Source: Catellatospora methionotrophica (GTDB lineage Bacteria > Actinomycetota > Actinomycetes > Mycobacteriales > Micromonosporaceae). From it: a stretch of DNA of 64,000 nucleotides. Position 1 is the stretch's first letter. Each line of letters opens with the position of its first letter. This document shows, piece by piece, positions 35,471 through 49,463 of this stretch. Below the pieces are notes generated by a model that did not search any database, had not been told where the DNA came from, and saw nothing but the letters and a program-made list of their open reading frames with translations. Position numbers and translations under genes: made by a program. The stretch lies in assembly GCF_011297335.1 (NCBI RefSeq), contig NZ_JAAOTJ010000015.1, positions 1 to 64,000 of the forward strand, given 5' to 3'.

Positions 35471-35761
35471 AACCGTCCCGCTACTCTGCTCGAATAAGCG
35501 ACAATGGCATCGCGAATAAGTTCTGCGATCCCTTTGGGACGACACTTTCAACCTCGCGCGACACAATGTCAATGCCTGCGGCCACATCGCGGACTCGGTG
35601 TGCGAACAGGGCACACTTTTTTAGGTACGTCCTATGCGGACCCTAATAACGGCTTAACAAAGCTGTCGGGGATTGACTGCCGAGCGGACTCCGAGCATAG
35701 GCTCCTGTCGCTGCCAATAGACAGTCGAAGCTGTATTCGGGCGAACACGGAAAGGCGTCGG
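35471..35761. other. Divergent promoter region
   Basis: This AT-richer spacer lies between the redox operon (minus) and the DUF4142 gene (plus). It contains runs such as CACACTTTTTTAGG and CCTAATAACGGCTTAAC, likely promoters, but no operator I can name. Confidence 0.5.
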
Positions 35762-36472
35762 ATGGACATTCGCCAGGCTCGGGCCGCTGCCGTCGCGGCG
35801 GTCGCGGCGCTCGCCGTCACGGTGGCGCTCACCCCGCCGCCGGCCGCCCATGCCGAGGAGCCGGACGCGGGCTGGACCGTCACCGAGTTCGGCCCGCTCG
35901 GGCCCGCCGACCGGGACCTGCTGGTCCGCGTACGCCTCGCCGGTCTCTGGGAGGCGCCCGCCGGTAAGCAGGCCCAGGACCGTGCCCGCAGCGAGAAGGT
36001 CAAGGAGGTCGGCCACCACATCAGTTCCGAGCACATCGCGCTGGACGCCGAGGTGCTCAAGGTCGCCGACCGACTGGGGGTGCCGCTGCCCGACCGGCCC
36101 AACGCCGAGCAGCAGAGCTGGCTCGACGAACTGAACGGGCTGCGCGGCGAGCCGTGGGACAACGCCTTCGCCGCCCGCCTGCGCGTCGCCCACGGCAAGG
36201 TCTTCAGCGTGGTGGCGGCGGTCCGTGCGGGCACCCGCAACGAGATGATCCGCGAGTTCGCCCAGCAGGCCGTGACCATCGTGATGCGGCACATGACGCT
36301 GCTGGAGAGCACCGGGCTGGTCGACTACTCCGCCCTGCCCGCGCCGCCGACCCCCGCCCCGGCCGCGGCCCGGCGCACCGGCGGCCCGCCCGCCCCGCTG
36401 ATCTGGCTGATCCTGGCGGCCGCCCTGGCCGCGGGTGCGGTCACCGCGGCCCGCATCCGACACCCCCGCTGA
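35762..36472 (+). CDS. Secreted DUF4142 protein with C-terminal membrane anchor
   Basis: 236 aa. A signal peptide ends near AHAEE (residue 31). A DUF4142-type four-helix bundle follows (DRDLLVRVRLAGLWEAPAG, then LARLRVAHGKVFSVV-like helices), with His residues typical of the ferritin-like fold and probably a metal or redox-active small-molecule site. A Pro-rich linker leads to one transmembrane helix near 212-232. The ATG follows GAAAGG. The next gene, DUF1996, follows 65 bp on. Confidence 0.83.
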   Translation: MDIRQARAAAVAAVAALAVTVALTPPPAAHAEEPDAGWTVTEFGPLGPADRDLLVRVRLAGLWEAPAGKQAQDRARSEKVKEVGHHISSEHIALDAEVLKVADRLGVPLPDRPNAEQQSWLDELNGLRGEPWDNAFAARLRVAHGKVFSVVAAVRAGTRNEMIREFAQQAVTIVMRHMTLLESTGLVDYSALPAPPTPAPAAARRTGGPPAPLIWLILAAALAAGAVTAARIRHPR

Positions 36473-36537
36473 CCCGCCACGGCAGCCACGGCAGCGGCCA
36501 CACCCCGGCACCCACCTCCCCCGGAAGGACATCTCCG

Positions 36538-37665
36538 ATGCCACGCAACCACTTTCCCCGGCACCGCATGGAACCTCGCGCGATGCGATTACTGGCCGCG
36601 GTGATCGTGCTGATCGCCGCGACCGTGCTGGCCACCATCAGCCAGGTCTCGCAGGCCGCGACCGGCGACGGCGCCACACCCGCCGCCGAGGTCCCCGCGG
36701 CGCTGGCGGCGGCCGCCCGCATCCCCAACGACCAGGGCCCCGACGCCGAGTGCACCCGGCCGCGCTCGCCCGCGCGCTGCCACGCCCCGACCGGGCCGCC
36801 GGTCGCCGGCGACTTCATCGACATCCGCCAGGTCGCGCCCAACGTACGCGAGCGCCGCGCCACCCCCCAGGGCTCCGCGGGCACGTTCACCTCGCTGTGC
36901 GGACGCAACCTCAACAACCACCGCAATCCCGACAACTTCATCGTCGCGCCGGGGGTGTCCAACGGCGCGCACCACACGCACGACTACGTCGGCAACCTGT
37001 CCGCCGACGGCAACTCCACCAACGAGAGCCTCGCCGCGGCGGGCACCACCTGCCGCCGGGACGACCGGTCGACGTACTACTGGCCGGTGCTGCGCCAGCG
37101 CGGCACCGTCGGCGACGACGCGACGGCCGACGGCGGCGGCAACGACGGCAACACCGGCCGGATCCTGCGCCCGGCGTCGGTGCGGCTGGAGTTCCGCGGC
37201 AACCGGTTCGCGAAGGTCACCGCGATGCCGGACTTCATCCGGCTGATCACCGGTGACGCCAAGGCGGTCACCAACGGGCCCGCCAACGCCAAGGCGCAGT
37301 GGACCTGCACAGGTTTCACCAACCGCCGCACCACCAAGTACCCGCTGTGCCCGTCGGGCAGCCAGGTGCAGCGCGTGCTGGACTTCCCGAGCTGCTGGGA
37401 CGGCGTCAACGCCGACAGCGCCAACCACCGCGCGCACGCGATCTTCCCCGCCGCCGACGGGCGCTGCCCGGAGGGCACGAAGCCGATCGCGCAACTGCGC
37501 ATGACGCTGACCTACAGCGTGCCGCGCGGGCGGACGTTCGCCCTGGACACGTTCCCCGAGCAGAACCACAACCCGCTCACCGACCACGCCGACTTCGTCA
37601 ACGTGATGCCGTCACAGCTGGTGACGTTCGCGACCGACTGCATCAACCGCGGCCGCCGCTGCTGA
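36538..37665 (+). CDS. Secreted DUF1996 protein
   Basis: 375 aa. A signal peptide is followed by the DUF1996 domain with paired Cys. SNGAHHTHDYVGN near 145, YWPVL, FPSCWDGVNADSANHRAHAIFP and ADFVNVMPSQ are typical. Fungal relatives have WSC domains and include enzymes acting on chitin or glucan, but the activity of DUF1996 is not established. The ATG at 36538 follows GGAAGGA. The neighbour DUF4142 gene and a terminator after the stop suggest a two-gene unit. Confidence 0.85.
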   Translation: MPRNHFPRHRMEPRAMRLLAAVIVLIAATVLATISQVSQAATGDGATPAAEVPAALAAAARIPNDQGPDAECTRPRSPARCHAPTGPPVAGDFIDIRQVAPNVRERRATPQGSAGTFTSLCGRNLNNHRNPDNFIVAPGVSNGAHHTHDYVGNLSADGNSTNESLAAAGTTCRRDDRSTYYWPVLRQRGTVGDDATADGGGNDGNTGRILRPASVRLEFRGNRFAKVTAMPDFIRLITGDAKAVTNGPANAKAQWTCTGFTNRRTTKYPLCPSGSQVQRVLDFPSCWDGVNADSANHRAHAIFPAADGRCPEGTKPIAQLRMTLTYSVPRGRTFALDTFPEQNHNPLTDHADFVNVMPSQLVTFATDCINRGRRC

Positions 37666-37679
37666 CGCGGCACCGGATC

Positions 37680-37713
37680 GAGGGGGCACGCGACCGCATC
37701 CGCGTGCCCCCTC
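37680..37713. terminator. Bidirectional terminator between convergent genes
   Basis: A perfect 13-bp stem (37680-37692 with 37701-37713) with an 8-nt loop lies between the DUF1996 stop and the minus-strand membrane gene. Confidence 0.8.
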
Positions 37714-37722
37714 TCGCCGTGC

Positions 37723-38145
37723 TCAGGCGGGAGCCGGGGCGGTGGGCAGCAGGCCCGCGCGCGGCCAGACCCCGATCGCCAGCGCCAGCACGGTGGCACC
37801 GGCGCCCAGCAGGTACGGGGTGAGGCCCGCGCTGAGCGCGAAGGCGAACACCATGCCGAACTGCCCCGTCATGATCGCGCCGACCAGCCGGATCCCGGTG
37901 AGCGTGTAGAGCCGCCCCGGGACGCTGCGGACCCGGCGCGCGACCGGCCCCGCTGCCAGGTAGATCGCCCCGCCCAGCACGGCGCTGCCCAGGAAGGCGG
38001 GCAGCACGGCGGCGCTCCAGCCCAGGTCCGCGGTCACGGCCAGGCTCATCGTCAGGGTGAAGAACGCGTACGTGAAGAAGAAGAAACCCACCACGGCGCG
38101 CAGGATGGTCACGTGGGTGCGCAGGGCAGGATCGATAGGGGGCAT
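37723..38145 (-). CDS. Small integral membrane protein
   Basis: 140 aa with four transmembrane helices (VVGFFFFTYAFFTLTMSL, VLPAFLGSAVLGGAIYLA, LTGIRLVGAIMTGQFGMVF, GATVLALAIGVW). Not recognised further. The ATG (38145) has no Shine-Dalgarno but lies 8 bases after a -10-like TAAACT (minus strand, complement of 38154-38159), so it is probably leaderless. Confidence 0.7.
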   Translation of the reverse strand: MPPIDPALRTHVTILRAVVGFFFFTYAFFTLTMSLAVTADLGWSAAVLPAFLGSAVLGGAIYLAAGPVARRVRSVPGRLYTLTGIRLVGAIMTGQFGMVFAFALSAGLTPYLLGAGATVLALAIGVWPRAGLLPTAPAPA

Positions 38146-38153
38146 GAGCGGGC

Positions 38154-38188
38154 AGTTTAGGGGGTACGCGCCGCACCCGCGTACCCCC
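38154..38188 (-). promoter_or_regulatory. Leaderless promoter with overlapping inverted repeat
   Basis: The minus-strand -10 TAAACT (38154-38159) is flanked upstream by GGGGGTACGCG (38160-38170) paired with 38178-38188, an 11-bp stem that could be an operator in the -35 region or a terminator. Confidence 0.45.
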
Positions 38189-38220
38189 CGACCGGTCCGC
38201 TTGGGCCCGGACCGGTGTGC

Positions 38221-38253
38221 CCGCGCCGCCGCCACCCCCTGGCGGCGGCGCGG
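38221..38253 (-). terminator. Terminator after the GH9 gene
   Basis: A perfect 13-bp GC-only stem (38221-38233 with 38241-38253) lies 11 bp past the GH9 stop. Confidence 0.75.
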
Positions 38254-38263
38254 GCCGGAGACG

Positions 38264-41392
<3,129 letters not shown>

Positions 41393-41431
41393 TCAGCGGC
41401 CGTCGACGGTGGAACTTTCAGCGCGCGGGGA

Positions 41432-41779
41432 TCACGGCCGGGGGCGCAGCCGGAACTCGTTGCCCTCGGGATCGGCGAGCAGGGTCCACGGCGTGCTCGG
41501 CGTCGGCGCGGGCACGTGGCGCGCGCCCATGTCCATCAGGCGCTCGATGTCCGCCGTGAGATCGTCGCAGTCCAGCTCGACCTGCAGCCGGTTGCGGCCC
41601 ACCTTCGCGGCGGGCGCCTGCACGAACAGCATGCCCGGATAGGTCGCCTGGTCGGGCGCGATCGCCACCGCGTCGGGCCGCTCCTCCAGGATCTGGAAGT
41701 GGAGGACCTCAGCCCACCAGCGAGCCAGCCGCGCCGGATCCCCGGCGTCCACTGCGGTGCCATGCCAGCGCAGCCCCAT
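41432..41779 (-). CDS. VOC (glyoxalase/bleomycin-resistance) superfamily protein
   Basis: 115 aa, two beta-alpha-beta-beta-beta modules. HGTAVDAGDPARLARWWAEV is the typical opening, VELDCDDLTADIERLMDMG the centre, and LLADPEGNEFRLRP the C-terminal metal-binding Glu motif. Substrate unknown. AGGAGG lies 5-6 bases before the ATG. The gene is tail-to-tail with the CebR-controlled region and head-to-tail with ppdK. Confidence 0.85.
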   Translation of the reverse strand: MGLRWHGTAVDAGDPARLARWWAEVLHFQILEERPDAVAIAPDQATYPGMLFVQAPAAKVGRNRLQVELDCDDLTADIERLMDMGARHVPAPTPSTPWTLLADPEGNEFRLRPRP

Positions 41780-41861
41780 CGCCGCCTCCTGCCAGATTGG
41801 ACAGAGTGCCGAAAGCGTACGCCGCCGTCTTCCCGTCTGCCACCACTCGTAAACCCGGAGG

Positions 41862-41913
41862 TAAGGAAGGGCACCTTCCACAACGCATAGCGAGTGGAAG
41901 GTGCCCTTCCTTA
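41862..41913. repeat. GGAAGGGCACCTTCC hairpin, family B copy 2
   Basis: A perfect 19-bp stem (41862-41880 with 41895-41913), loop containing GCATAGCG. It lies immediately beyond the ppdK stop and so probably acts as its terminator. Confidence 0.8.
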
Positions 41914-41914
41914 C

Positions 41915-44542
<2,628 letters not shown>

Positions 44543-44765
44543 TGCGACCTCCCGCGTAGTGACCTCGACAACCAGTCTTGCGTGGGAACTTAACGGCCGC
44601 TCAGGGAATTTAGGAGGAGCTGGTGACGTATGGCACAGGTATCGACAGTTGTGCCGTTCGCACGGTTTTCGGGGAGCGTTCCCACGCGCACTACCGCGCA
44701 TTACCGCCCCGTTGGTGGGACGTTCGGCGGGACCGGACGGGACCGCCGAAACGGACATCGATTGC

Positions 44766-44771
44766 TAACGT
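44766..44771 (+). promoter_or_regulatory. -10 element of a leaderless P450 transcript
   Basis: TAACGT ends 7 bases before the P450 ATG, with no Shine-Dalgarno between. The region also holds the ppdK promoter on the other strand. Confidence 0.45.
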
Positions 44772-44778
44772 TCGACCC

Positions 44779-45960
44779 ATGCATCCGTTCGGTCCTGAAG
44801 CGACGTCCGCCCCCCATCCGGTCTACGCACGGCTGCGCGAGGAGGCCCCGGTCCACGAGATCCAGCTGACCCCGACCTTCACGGCCTGGCTGGTCACCCG
44901 ATACGACGATGCCCGCCGCGCCCTCAACGACCCCCGTCTGAGCAAGAACATCGCCGGGACGCCGATCCGCACCGGCAGCGGCTGGCCGGTCGAGCTGCGC
45001 GCCGCGATGGACTCGCACATGCTCAGCAACGACCCGCCCGAGCACACCCGGCTGCGCCGCCTGGTCTCCTCGGTGTTCACCGCGCGCCGCATCGCCGAGC
45101 TGCGCCCCGACGTGCAGCGCATCTCCGACGAGCTGCTCGACGGCTTCGCCGGGCGCGACGAGGTCGACCTGATCGGCGAGTACGCCTTCCCGCTCCCGTT
45201 GCAGGTCATCTGCGAGCTGCTCGGGGTGCCGATGGACGACCGGGACACCTTCCGGCGGTGGTCGAACACCATCATCGCCAGCGCGATGGCGCAGGGCGAC
45301 GCGCTGGCGGCCGCGACCTCGATGACCGCGTACGTGCGCGAGCTGGTCGAGCGCAAGCGGGCCGAGCCGGACGCCGCGCTGCTGTCCGCGCTCGTGTCGG
45401 CGGCCGACGAGGGTGACCGGCTGACCGAGGACGAGCTGACCTCACTGGTCTTCCTGCTGCTCCTGGCCGGGCACGAGACCACGGTCAACCTCATCGGCAA
45501 CGGCGTCTACCTGCTGCTGAGCCACCCGGAGCAGCTGGCGCGGCTGCGCGCGGACCGCACGCTGCTCCCGCCCGCGATCGAGGAGTTCCTGCGCTACGAG
45601 AGCCCGGTGAAGACCTCGACGTTCCGGATCGCCACCGAGCCGGTGGAGTTCGGCGGAGTGGCCGTGCCGGCGGGCGCGATCGTGATGGTCAGCCTGCTGT
45701 CGGCCAACCACGACCCGCAGGTCTTCGCCGACCCGGAGCGCTTCGACCCGGCACGGAACGACAACCAGCACCTGGCGTTCGGTCATGGCATCCACTACTG
45801 CCTGGGCGCGCCGCTGGCCCGGCTGGAGGGCGAGATCGCCTTCAGCGGCCTGCTGGACCGTTTCCCGAAGCTGCGCGCTACGCAGCCGCTCGAGGAGCTG
45901 ATGTGGCGTCCCGGAGCGCTCCTACGTGGCCTCGATCGGCTTCCCGTCACGCTGAGCTGA
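44779..45960 (+). CDS. Cytochrome P450
   Basis: 393 aa, class I bacterial P450 (CYP105/107-like length). I-helix LAGHETT (near 232), ExxR in EEFLRYESPVK (near 270), and the haem-binding loop FGHGIHYCLGAPLARLE (Cys near 341) are intact. It lies alone, divergent from ppdK; no ferredoxin is adjacent, so electron partners are elsewhere (the redox operon at 33-35 kb is one candidate). Substrate unknown. ATG 44779 follows a leaderless promoter. Confidence 0.93.
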   Translation: MHPFGPEATSAPHPVYARLREEAPVHEIQLTPTFTAWLVTRYDDARRALNDPRLSKNIAGTPIRTGSGWPVELRAAMDSHMLSNDPPEHTRLRRLVSSVFTARRIAELRPDVQRISDELLDGFAGRDEVDLIGEYAFPLPLQVICELLGVPMDDRDTFRRWSNTIIASAMAQGDALAAATSMTAYVRELVERKRAEPDAALLSALVSAADEGDRLTEDELTSLVFLLLLAGHETTVNLIGNGVYLLLSHPEQLARLRADRTLLPPAIEEFLRYESPVKTSTFRIATEPVEFGGVAVPAGAIVMVSLLSANHDPQVFADPERFDPARNDNQHLAFGHGIHYCLGAPLARLEGEIAFSGLLDRFPKLRATQPLEELMWRPGALLRGLDRLPVTLS

Positions 45961-46085
45961 AATTTCCCCCAAGATCAATGCTTCATTTGGTGCCGATTTG
46001 GGCGTTCAAGTGGAGCTTTGATGGCATATCAAGCCGCACCCCTGAGGTGATCCCGCAAGGGAAAATGACAGCAATTCGGACACCC

Positions 46086-46101
46086 TGTGATGCAGATCAC
46101 A
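46086..46101. promoter_or_regulatory. CRP-type operator upstream of the M23 peptidase
   Basis: TGTGATGCAGATCACA is a perfect match to the TGTGA-N6-TCACA site bound by CRP/FNR-family cAMP receptors. It lies in the 255-bp AT-richer spacer 45961-46215 between the P450 and the peptidase. The spacer has other short hairpins but no riboswitch that I can name. Confidence 0.7.
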
Positions 46102-46215
46102 GTCTCCCAAGACGTGATGAACCGTCAAGTAAGCCCCTAGAAGGGGAGGAAAGTTCACCCATCAGGACGGATGATTCCTGAGCGCGGTGGTGAGTCCAGT
46201 CACTGAGCAGGCAGT

Positions 46216-47088
46216 ATGGGCGCTCCCGAATCAAAGGTGATGACGGAAAGGCCCCCAACCCCCGTGACTTACTTCAGACGTGGCAAGCACAGCGTCCCCG
46301 GCACCCTCGACAAGAGCCGCGACCGCCTCGCCCAGACCGGCGGAATGGTTCGCGGAGGCCTGGCCCGGCACTCCCGCCAGGCACTGGCCGTCACCGCACT
46401 CGCGGGTGTCAGCGCATTCGGCCTGATCAGCGGCGCTGCCAACGCCAGCGACAACGACCCGGCCCCGGTGGACGCCGCCAAGGCGATCACCAGTGTGTCG
46501 TCCTTCGACGCGCTCGCCGAGCGGCAGGCCGTCGCCGACGACGCGTCCCGCGCGCAGCGCTCCACCCCGGTGGAGACGACCACCACCAAGCCGGCCACCA
46601 CCAAGCCGGTCACCACCCCGCCGAAGAAGCCCGTCGCCGCGCCGAAGCCGGCCAAGGCCGCGCCGAAGCCCCCCGCCGCCGCACCCCGCCCGGCGTGGCT
46701 GATCCCGATGAAGGGCGCCCAGGTGACGTCCTGCTTCGGTCAGCGCTGGGGCGTGCTGCACGCCGGCATCGACTTCGCCATGCCGAACGGCACCCCGATC
46801 CGCGCCGTCGGCGCCGGCACCGTGGTCAGCGCCGGATGGGCGTACAGCGGATACGGCATCTCGGTCGTGGTCGACCACCACAACGGCTACCTCACCCACT
46901 ACGCGCACATGTCGCAGGACAAGGTGTCGGTCGGCGACGAGGTCAAGGCCGGCGACATCCTCGGCCTGGAAGGCTCCACCGGCGACTCGACCGGCCCGCA
47001 CCTGCACTTCGAGGTGCACAAGGGCATGTGGAACCAGATCAACCCGGCCGGCTGGCTGGCCGACCGCGGGATCCAGACCTCCTGCTGA
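46216..47088 (+). CDS. Secreted M23 (LytM) peptidoglycan endopeptidase
   Basis: Up to 290 aa. Signal-like hydrophobic stretch (ALAVTALAGVSAFGLISG), a long Lys/Pro/Ala/Thr linker (KPATTKPVTTPPKKP), and a C-terminal LytM domain with both zinc motifs intact, HAGIDFAM and HLHFEVH, so likely active. Cleaves peptide cross-bridges or stems in the cell wall. ATG 46216 is used; GTG 46264, with GGAAAGG 12-18 bases upstream, would shorten the N-terminus to a compact signal peptide and is an equally good choice. A CRP-type site lies upstream. Confidence 0.9.
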   Translation: MGAPESKVMTERPPTPVTYFRRGKHSVPGTLDKSRDRLAQTGGMVRGGLARHSRQALAVTALAGVSAFGLISGAANASDNDPAPVDAAKAITSVSSFDALAERQAVADDASRAQRSTPVETTTTKPATTKPVTTPPKKPVAAPKPAKAAPKPPAAAPRPAWLIPMKGAQVTSCFGQRWGVLHAGIDFAMPNGTPIRAVGAGTVVSAGWAYSGYGISVVVDHHNGYLTHYAHMSQDKVSVGDEVKAGDILGLEGSTGDSTGPHLHFEVHKGMWNQINPAGWLADRGIQTSC

Positions 47089-47225
47089 ACCACCCATCCC
47101 CATACCCCCATCCCTCCCCCGACGAGTGGCCCGGATCAGCGCTGATCCGGGCCACTCGCCTGTCCGGGACACCCCACCGCCCGCCCCGCCGCCCCGCCCG
47201 CCCCGTCCGGCCCCACCGGCGCCAT

Positions 47226-47286
47226 GATCGCCGTTTGAGGTCAGAACCTCGGGTCCCACCGCAGATTTCGACCGGAAACGGCGATC
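47226..47286. repeat. 61-bp palindromic intergenic element, family A copy 3
   Basis: GATC ends, a CCGTTT arm and a GAAACGG arm with the ACCGCA centre. More diverged than copies 1 and 2, but still exactly 61 bp. The spacer then runs into a G-rich stretch (47290-47360) with several GGGCGGGG tracts. Confidence 0.7.
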
Positions 47287-47389
47287 TTCGCGGGCGGCGC
47301 GGGCGCCGCGGACGGGGCGGAGCGGGCGGGGCGGGGCGGGGTGGACGGGCTGGGGATCGGCTGAGAATTCGCGAACTGGGACATATGCG

Positions 47390-47420
47390 GAATACGTGAG
47401 TTATACGATCACTCGTATTC
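47390..47420. promoter_or_regulatory. Inverted repeat in the promoter region of the xylose-type operon
   Basis: GAATACG (47390-47396) and CGTATTC (47414-47420) are perfect inverted repeats separated by 17 bp, 50 bp before the receptor ATG, and enclose a TTATACGATC that is a candidate -10. A repressor site is possible. Confidence 0.4.
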
Positions 47421-47470
47421 ACCTATCCCGTGCCGACGCGCCCGGCGAGCCGGCCGTGAAGGAGGTTCGC

Positions 47471-48553
47471 ATGTCCCGGCGCCTGGCAGTCGCCATCACC
47501 ACCGCACTCCTGGTCGCCGTCGGCGCGACCGCCTGCGAGAGCGGCAACTCCGGCGGCTCGGCGAGCGGCGGCAAGATCGCACTGCTGCTGCCCGAGTCGC
47601 AGACCACCCGGTACGAGCAGCACGACCGGCCGCTGTTCGAAGCCAAGGTCAAGGAGCTGTGCGCGGACTGCGAGATCATCTACAGCAACGCCCAGCAGGA
47701 CCAGAGCCGCCAGCAGCAGCAGGCCGAGGCAGCGCTCAACAACGGCGCGCAGGTGCTGGTGCTCGACCCCGTCGACGGGGCCGCGGCGGCGACCATCGTG
47801 TCGCTGGCGAAGTCGAAGAACGTGCCGGTGATCTCGTACGACCGGCTCATCCAGAACGCGCCGGTCGACTACTACATCTCGTTCGACAACGAGCGCGTCG
47901 GCCAACTGCAGGGGGAGACCCTGGTCAACCGGCTCAAGGAGCTGGGCAAGACGTCCGGCGACATCGTGATGATCAACGGTTCGCCGACGGACAACAACGC
48001 GAAGCTGTTCAACAAGGGCGCGCACTCGGCGCTGGACACGTCCGGCTTCAAGACCGTGCCGACGCCCGACTACTTCACCCCGGAGTGGAAGCCCGAGAAC
48101 GCCCAGAAGTTCATGGAGGGCCAGATCGCGCAGCTCGGCAAGGACGGGTTCGTCGGGGTGTACGCCGCCAACGACGGCACCGCCGGCGGCGCGATCTCGG
48201 CGATGCGGGCCGCGGGCATCACGCCCGTTCCGCCGACGACGGGGCAGGACGCCGAGCTCGCCGCGATCCAGCGCATCGTCGGCGGCGACCAGTACATGAC
48301 CGTCTACAAGGCATTCAAGCCCGAGGCCGACCAGGCCGCCCAGCTGGCGGTCGCGCTGCTCAAGGGCGAGAAGCCGAGCACCGACCGGACCGTGAACAAC
48401 GGCGCGGTCGACGTGCCGTCGTTCCTGCTCGAACCGCAGGCGGTCACCCAGCAGAACGTCAAGGACACGGTGGTCGCCGACAAGCTCTACACGGTAGAGC
48501 AGATCTGCACCTCGGCGTACGCCACCGCCTGCAAAGCCGCGGGCCTGACCTGA
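47471..48553 (+). CDS. xylF: Xylose-type ABC transporter substrate-binding lipoprotein
   Basis: 360 aa. Lipobox GATACES (Cys near 22), followed by a type-I binding fold close to D-xylose-binding XylF: PVISYDRLIQNAPVDYYISFDN and ERVGQLQGETLV match the sugar cleft. The ligand is probably a pentose. GGAGG lies before the ATG. Its ATPase and permease genes follow, but a family B hairpin with a T-run stands in the 85-bp gap, which could make the receptor more abundant than the other subunits. Confidence 0.9.
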   Translation: MSRRLAVAITTALLVAVGATACESGNSGGSASGGKIALLLPESQTTRYEQHDRPLFEAKVKELCADCEIIYSNAQQDQSRQQQQAEAALNNGAQVLVLDPVDGAAAATIVSLAKSKNVPVISYDRLIQNAPVDYYISFDNERVGQLQGETLVNRLKELGKTSGDIVMINGSPTDNNAKLFNKGAHSALDTSGFKTVPTPDYFTPEWKPENAQKFMEGQIAQLGKDGFVGVYAANDGTAGGAISAMRAAGITPVPPTTGQDAELAAIQRIVGGDQYMTVYKAFKPEADQAAQLAVALLKGEKPSTDRTVNNGAVDVPSFLLEPQAVTQQNVKDTVVADKLYTVEQICTSAYATACKAAGLT

Positions 48554-48574
48554 TCCAAGCCTGACAACCGTTAA

Positions 48575-48618
48575 GAAGGGCACCTTCCTCTACACATGGC
48601 GCGGTGAAGGTGCCCTTC
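48575..48618 (+). repeat. GAAGGGCACCTTC hairpin, family B copy 3
   Basis: A 13-bp stem (48575-48587 with 48606-48618) with an ACATGGCG-containing loop, followed by CTTTTTCC. It stands inside the receptor-ATPase gap and probably works as a partial terminator. Confidence 0.75.
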
Positions 48619-48638
48619 CTTTTTCCAGGGGGTGGGCG

Positions 48639-49463
48639 ATGGGCGGGGCGAGGGAGCCGATCCTGTCGATGCGCGGGATCAGCAAGCGGTTCGGCGCGGT
48701 GCAGGCGCTGAGCGAGGTGGATCTCGACGTGTACGCGGGCGAGGTCGTCGCGCTCGTCGGGGACAACGGGGCGGGCAAGTCGACGCTGGTCAAGGCGATC
48801 TGCGGGGTGAGTCCGCCGGATACGGGAATCGTCACGTTCGCGGGGCGGCAGGTGCGGGTCGACTCGCCGCACGCGGCTCAGGAGCTGGGGATCGCCACCG
48901 TCTTCCAGGATCTGGCGCTGTGCGACAACCTGGACGTGGTCAACAACCTGTTCCTGGGCCGGGAGCTGCGGCGGGGCGCGTCGCTCGACGAGGTCGAGAT
49001 GGAGCGGCGCAGCGGCAAGCTGCTGCGCGAGCTGGCCGCCCGGATCCCCAGCGTGCGGCTGCCGGTGGCGGCGCTGTCCGGCGGGCAGCGGCAGACCGTG
49101 GCGATCTCCCGTTCGCTGCTCGGCGATCCGAAGGTGGTGCTGCTCGACGAGCCCACCGCCGCGCTGGGCGTCGCGCAGACCGCGCAGGTGCTCAATCTCA
49201 TCGAGCGGCTGCGCGACCGGGGTCTGGGCGTGGTGCTGATCAGCCACAACATGGTCGACGTACGGGCGGTCGCGGACCGGGTGGTGGTGCTGCGGCTCGG
49301 CCGCACCAACGGCGAGTTCCGCATCCACGAGGTCACCAACGAGCAGATCATCGCGGCGATCACCGGCGCGACCCAGAACGTGGTCTCCGAGCGGGTGGCC
49401 CGGCTGCGCGAGCAGTCCGCCGGCGACGACCCGCTGGCGGCCGGCTCGGCGGAGGGTGCCTGA
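48639..49463 (+). CDS. xylG: Sugar ABC transporter ATP-binding protein
   Basis: 274 aa, one nucleotide-binding domain (the E. coli XylG has two in tandem). Walker A GDNGAGKST, signature LSGGQRQ, Walker B KVVLLDEPTAALG and an H-loop LISHNM are intact. The protein probably works as a homodimer. ATG follows GGGGTGGGCG. The stop shares a base with the permease ATG (TGATG at 49461-49465). Confidence 0.92.
   Translation: MGGAREPILSMRGISKRFGAVQALSEVDLDVYAGEVVALVGDNGAGKSTLVKAICGVSPPDTGIVTFAGRQVRVDSPHAAQELGIATVFQDLALCDNLDVVNNLFLGRELRRGASLDEVEMERRSGKLLRELAARIPSVRLPVAALSGGQRQTVAISRSLLGDPKVVLLDEPTAALGVAQTAQVLNLIERLRDRGLGVVLISHNMVDVRAVADRVVVLRLGRTNGEFRIHEVTNEQIIAAITGATQNVVSERVARLREQSAGDDPLAAGSAEGA

Noticed and set aside
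45961-46215. Cyclic di-AMP (ydaO-type) riboswitch upstream of the M23 peptidase
   Set aside because: M23 genes in actinomycetes often have one, but the characteristic conserved core sequences are not visible here. Only the CRP-type site is clear.
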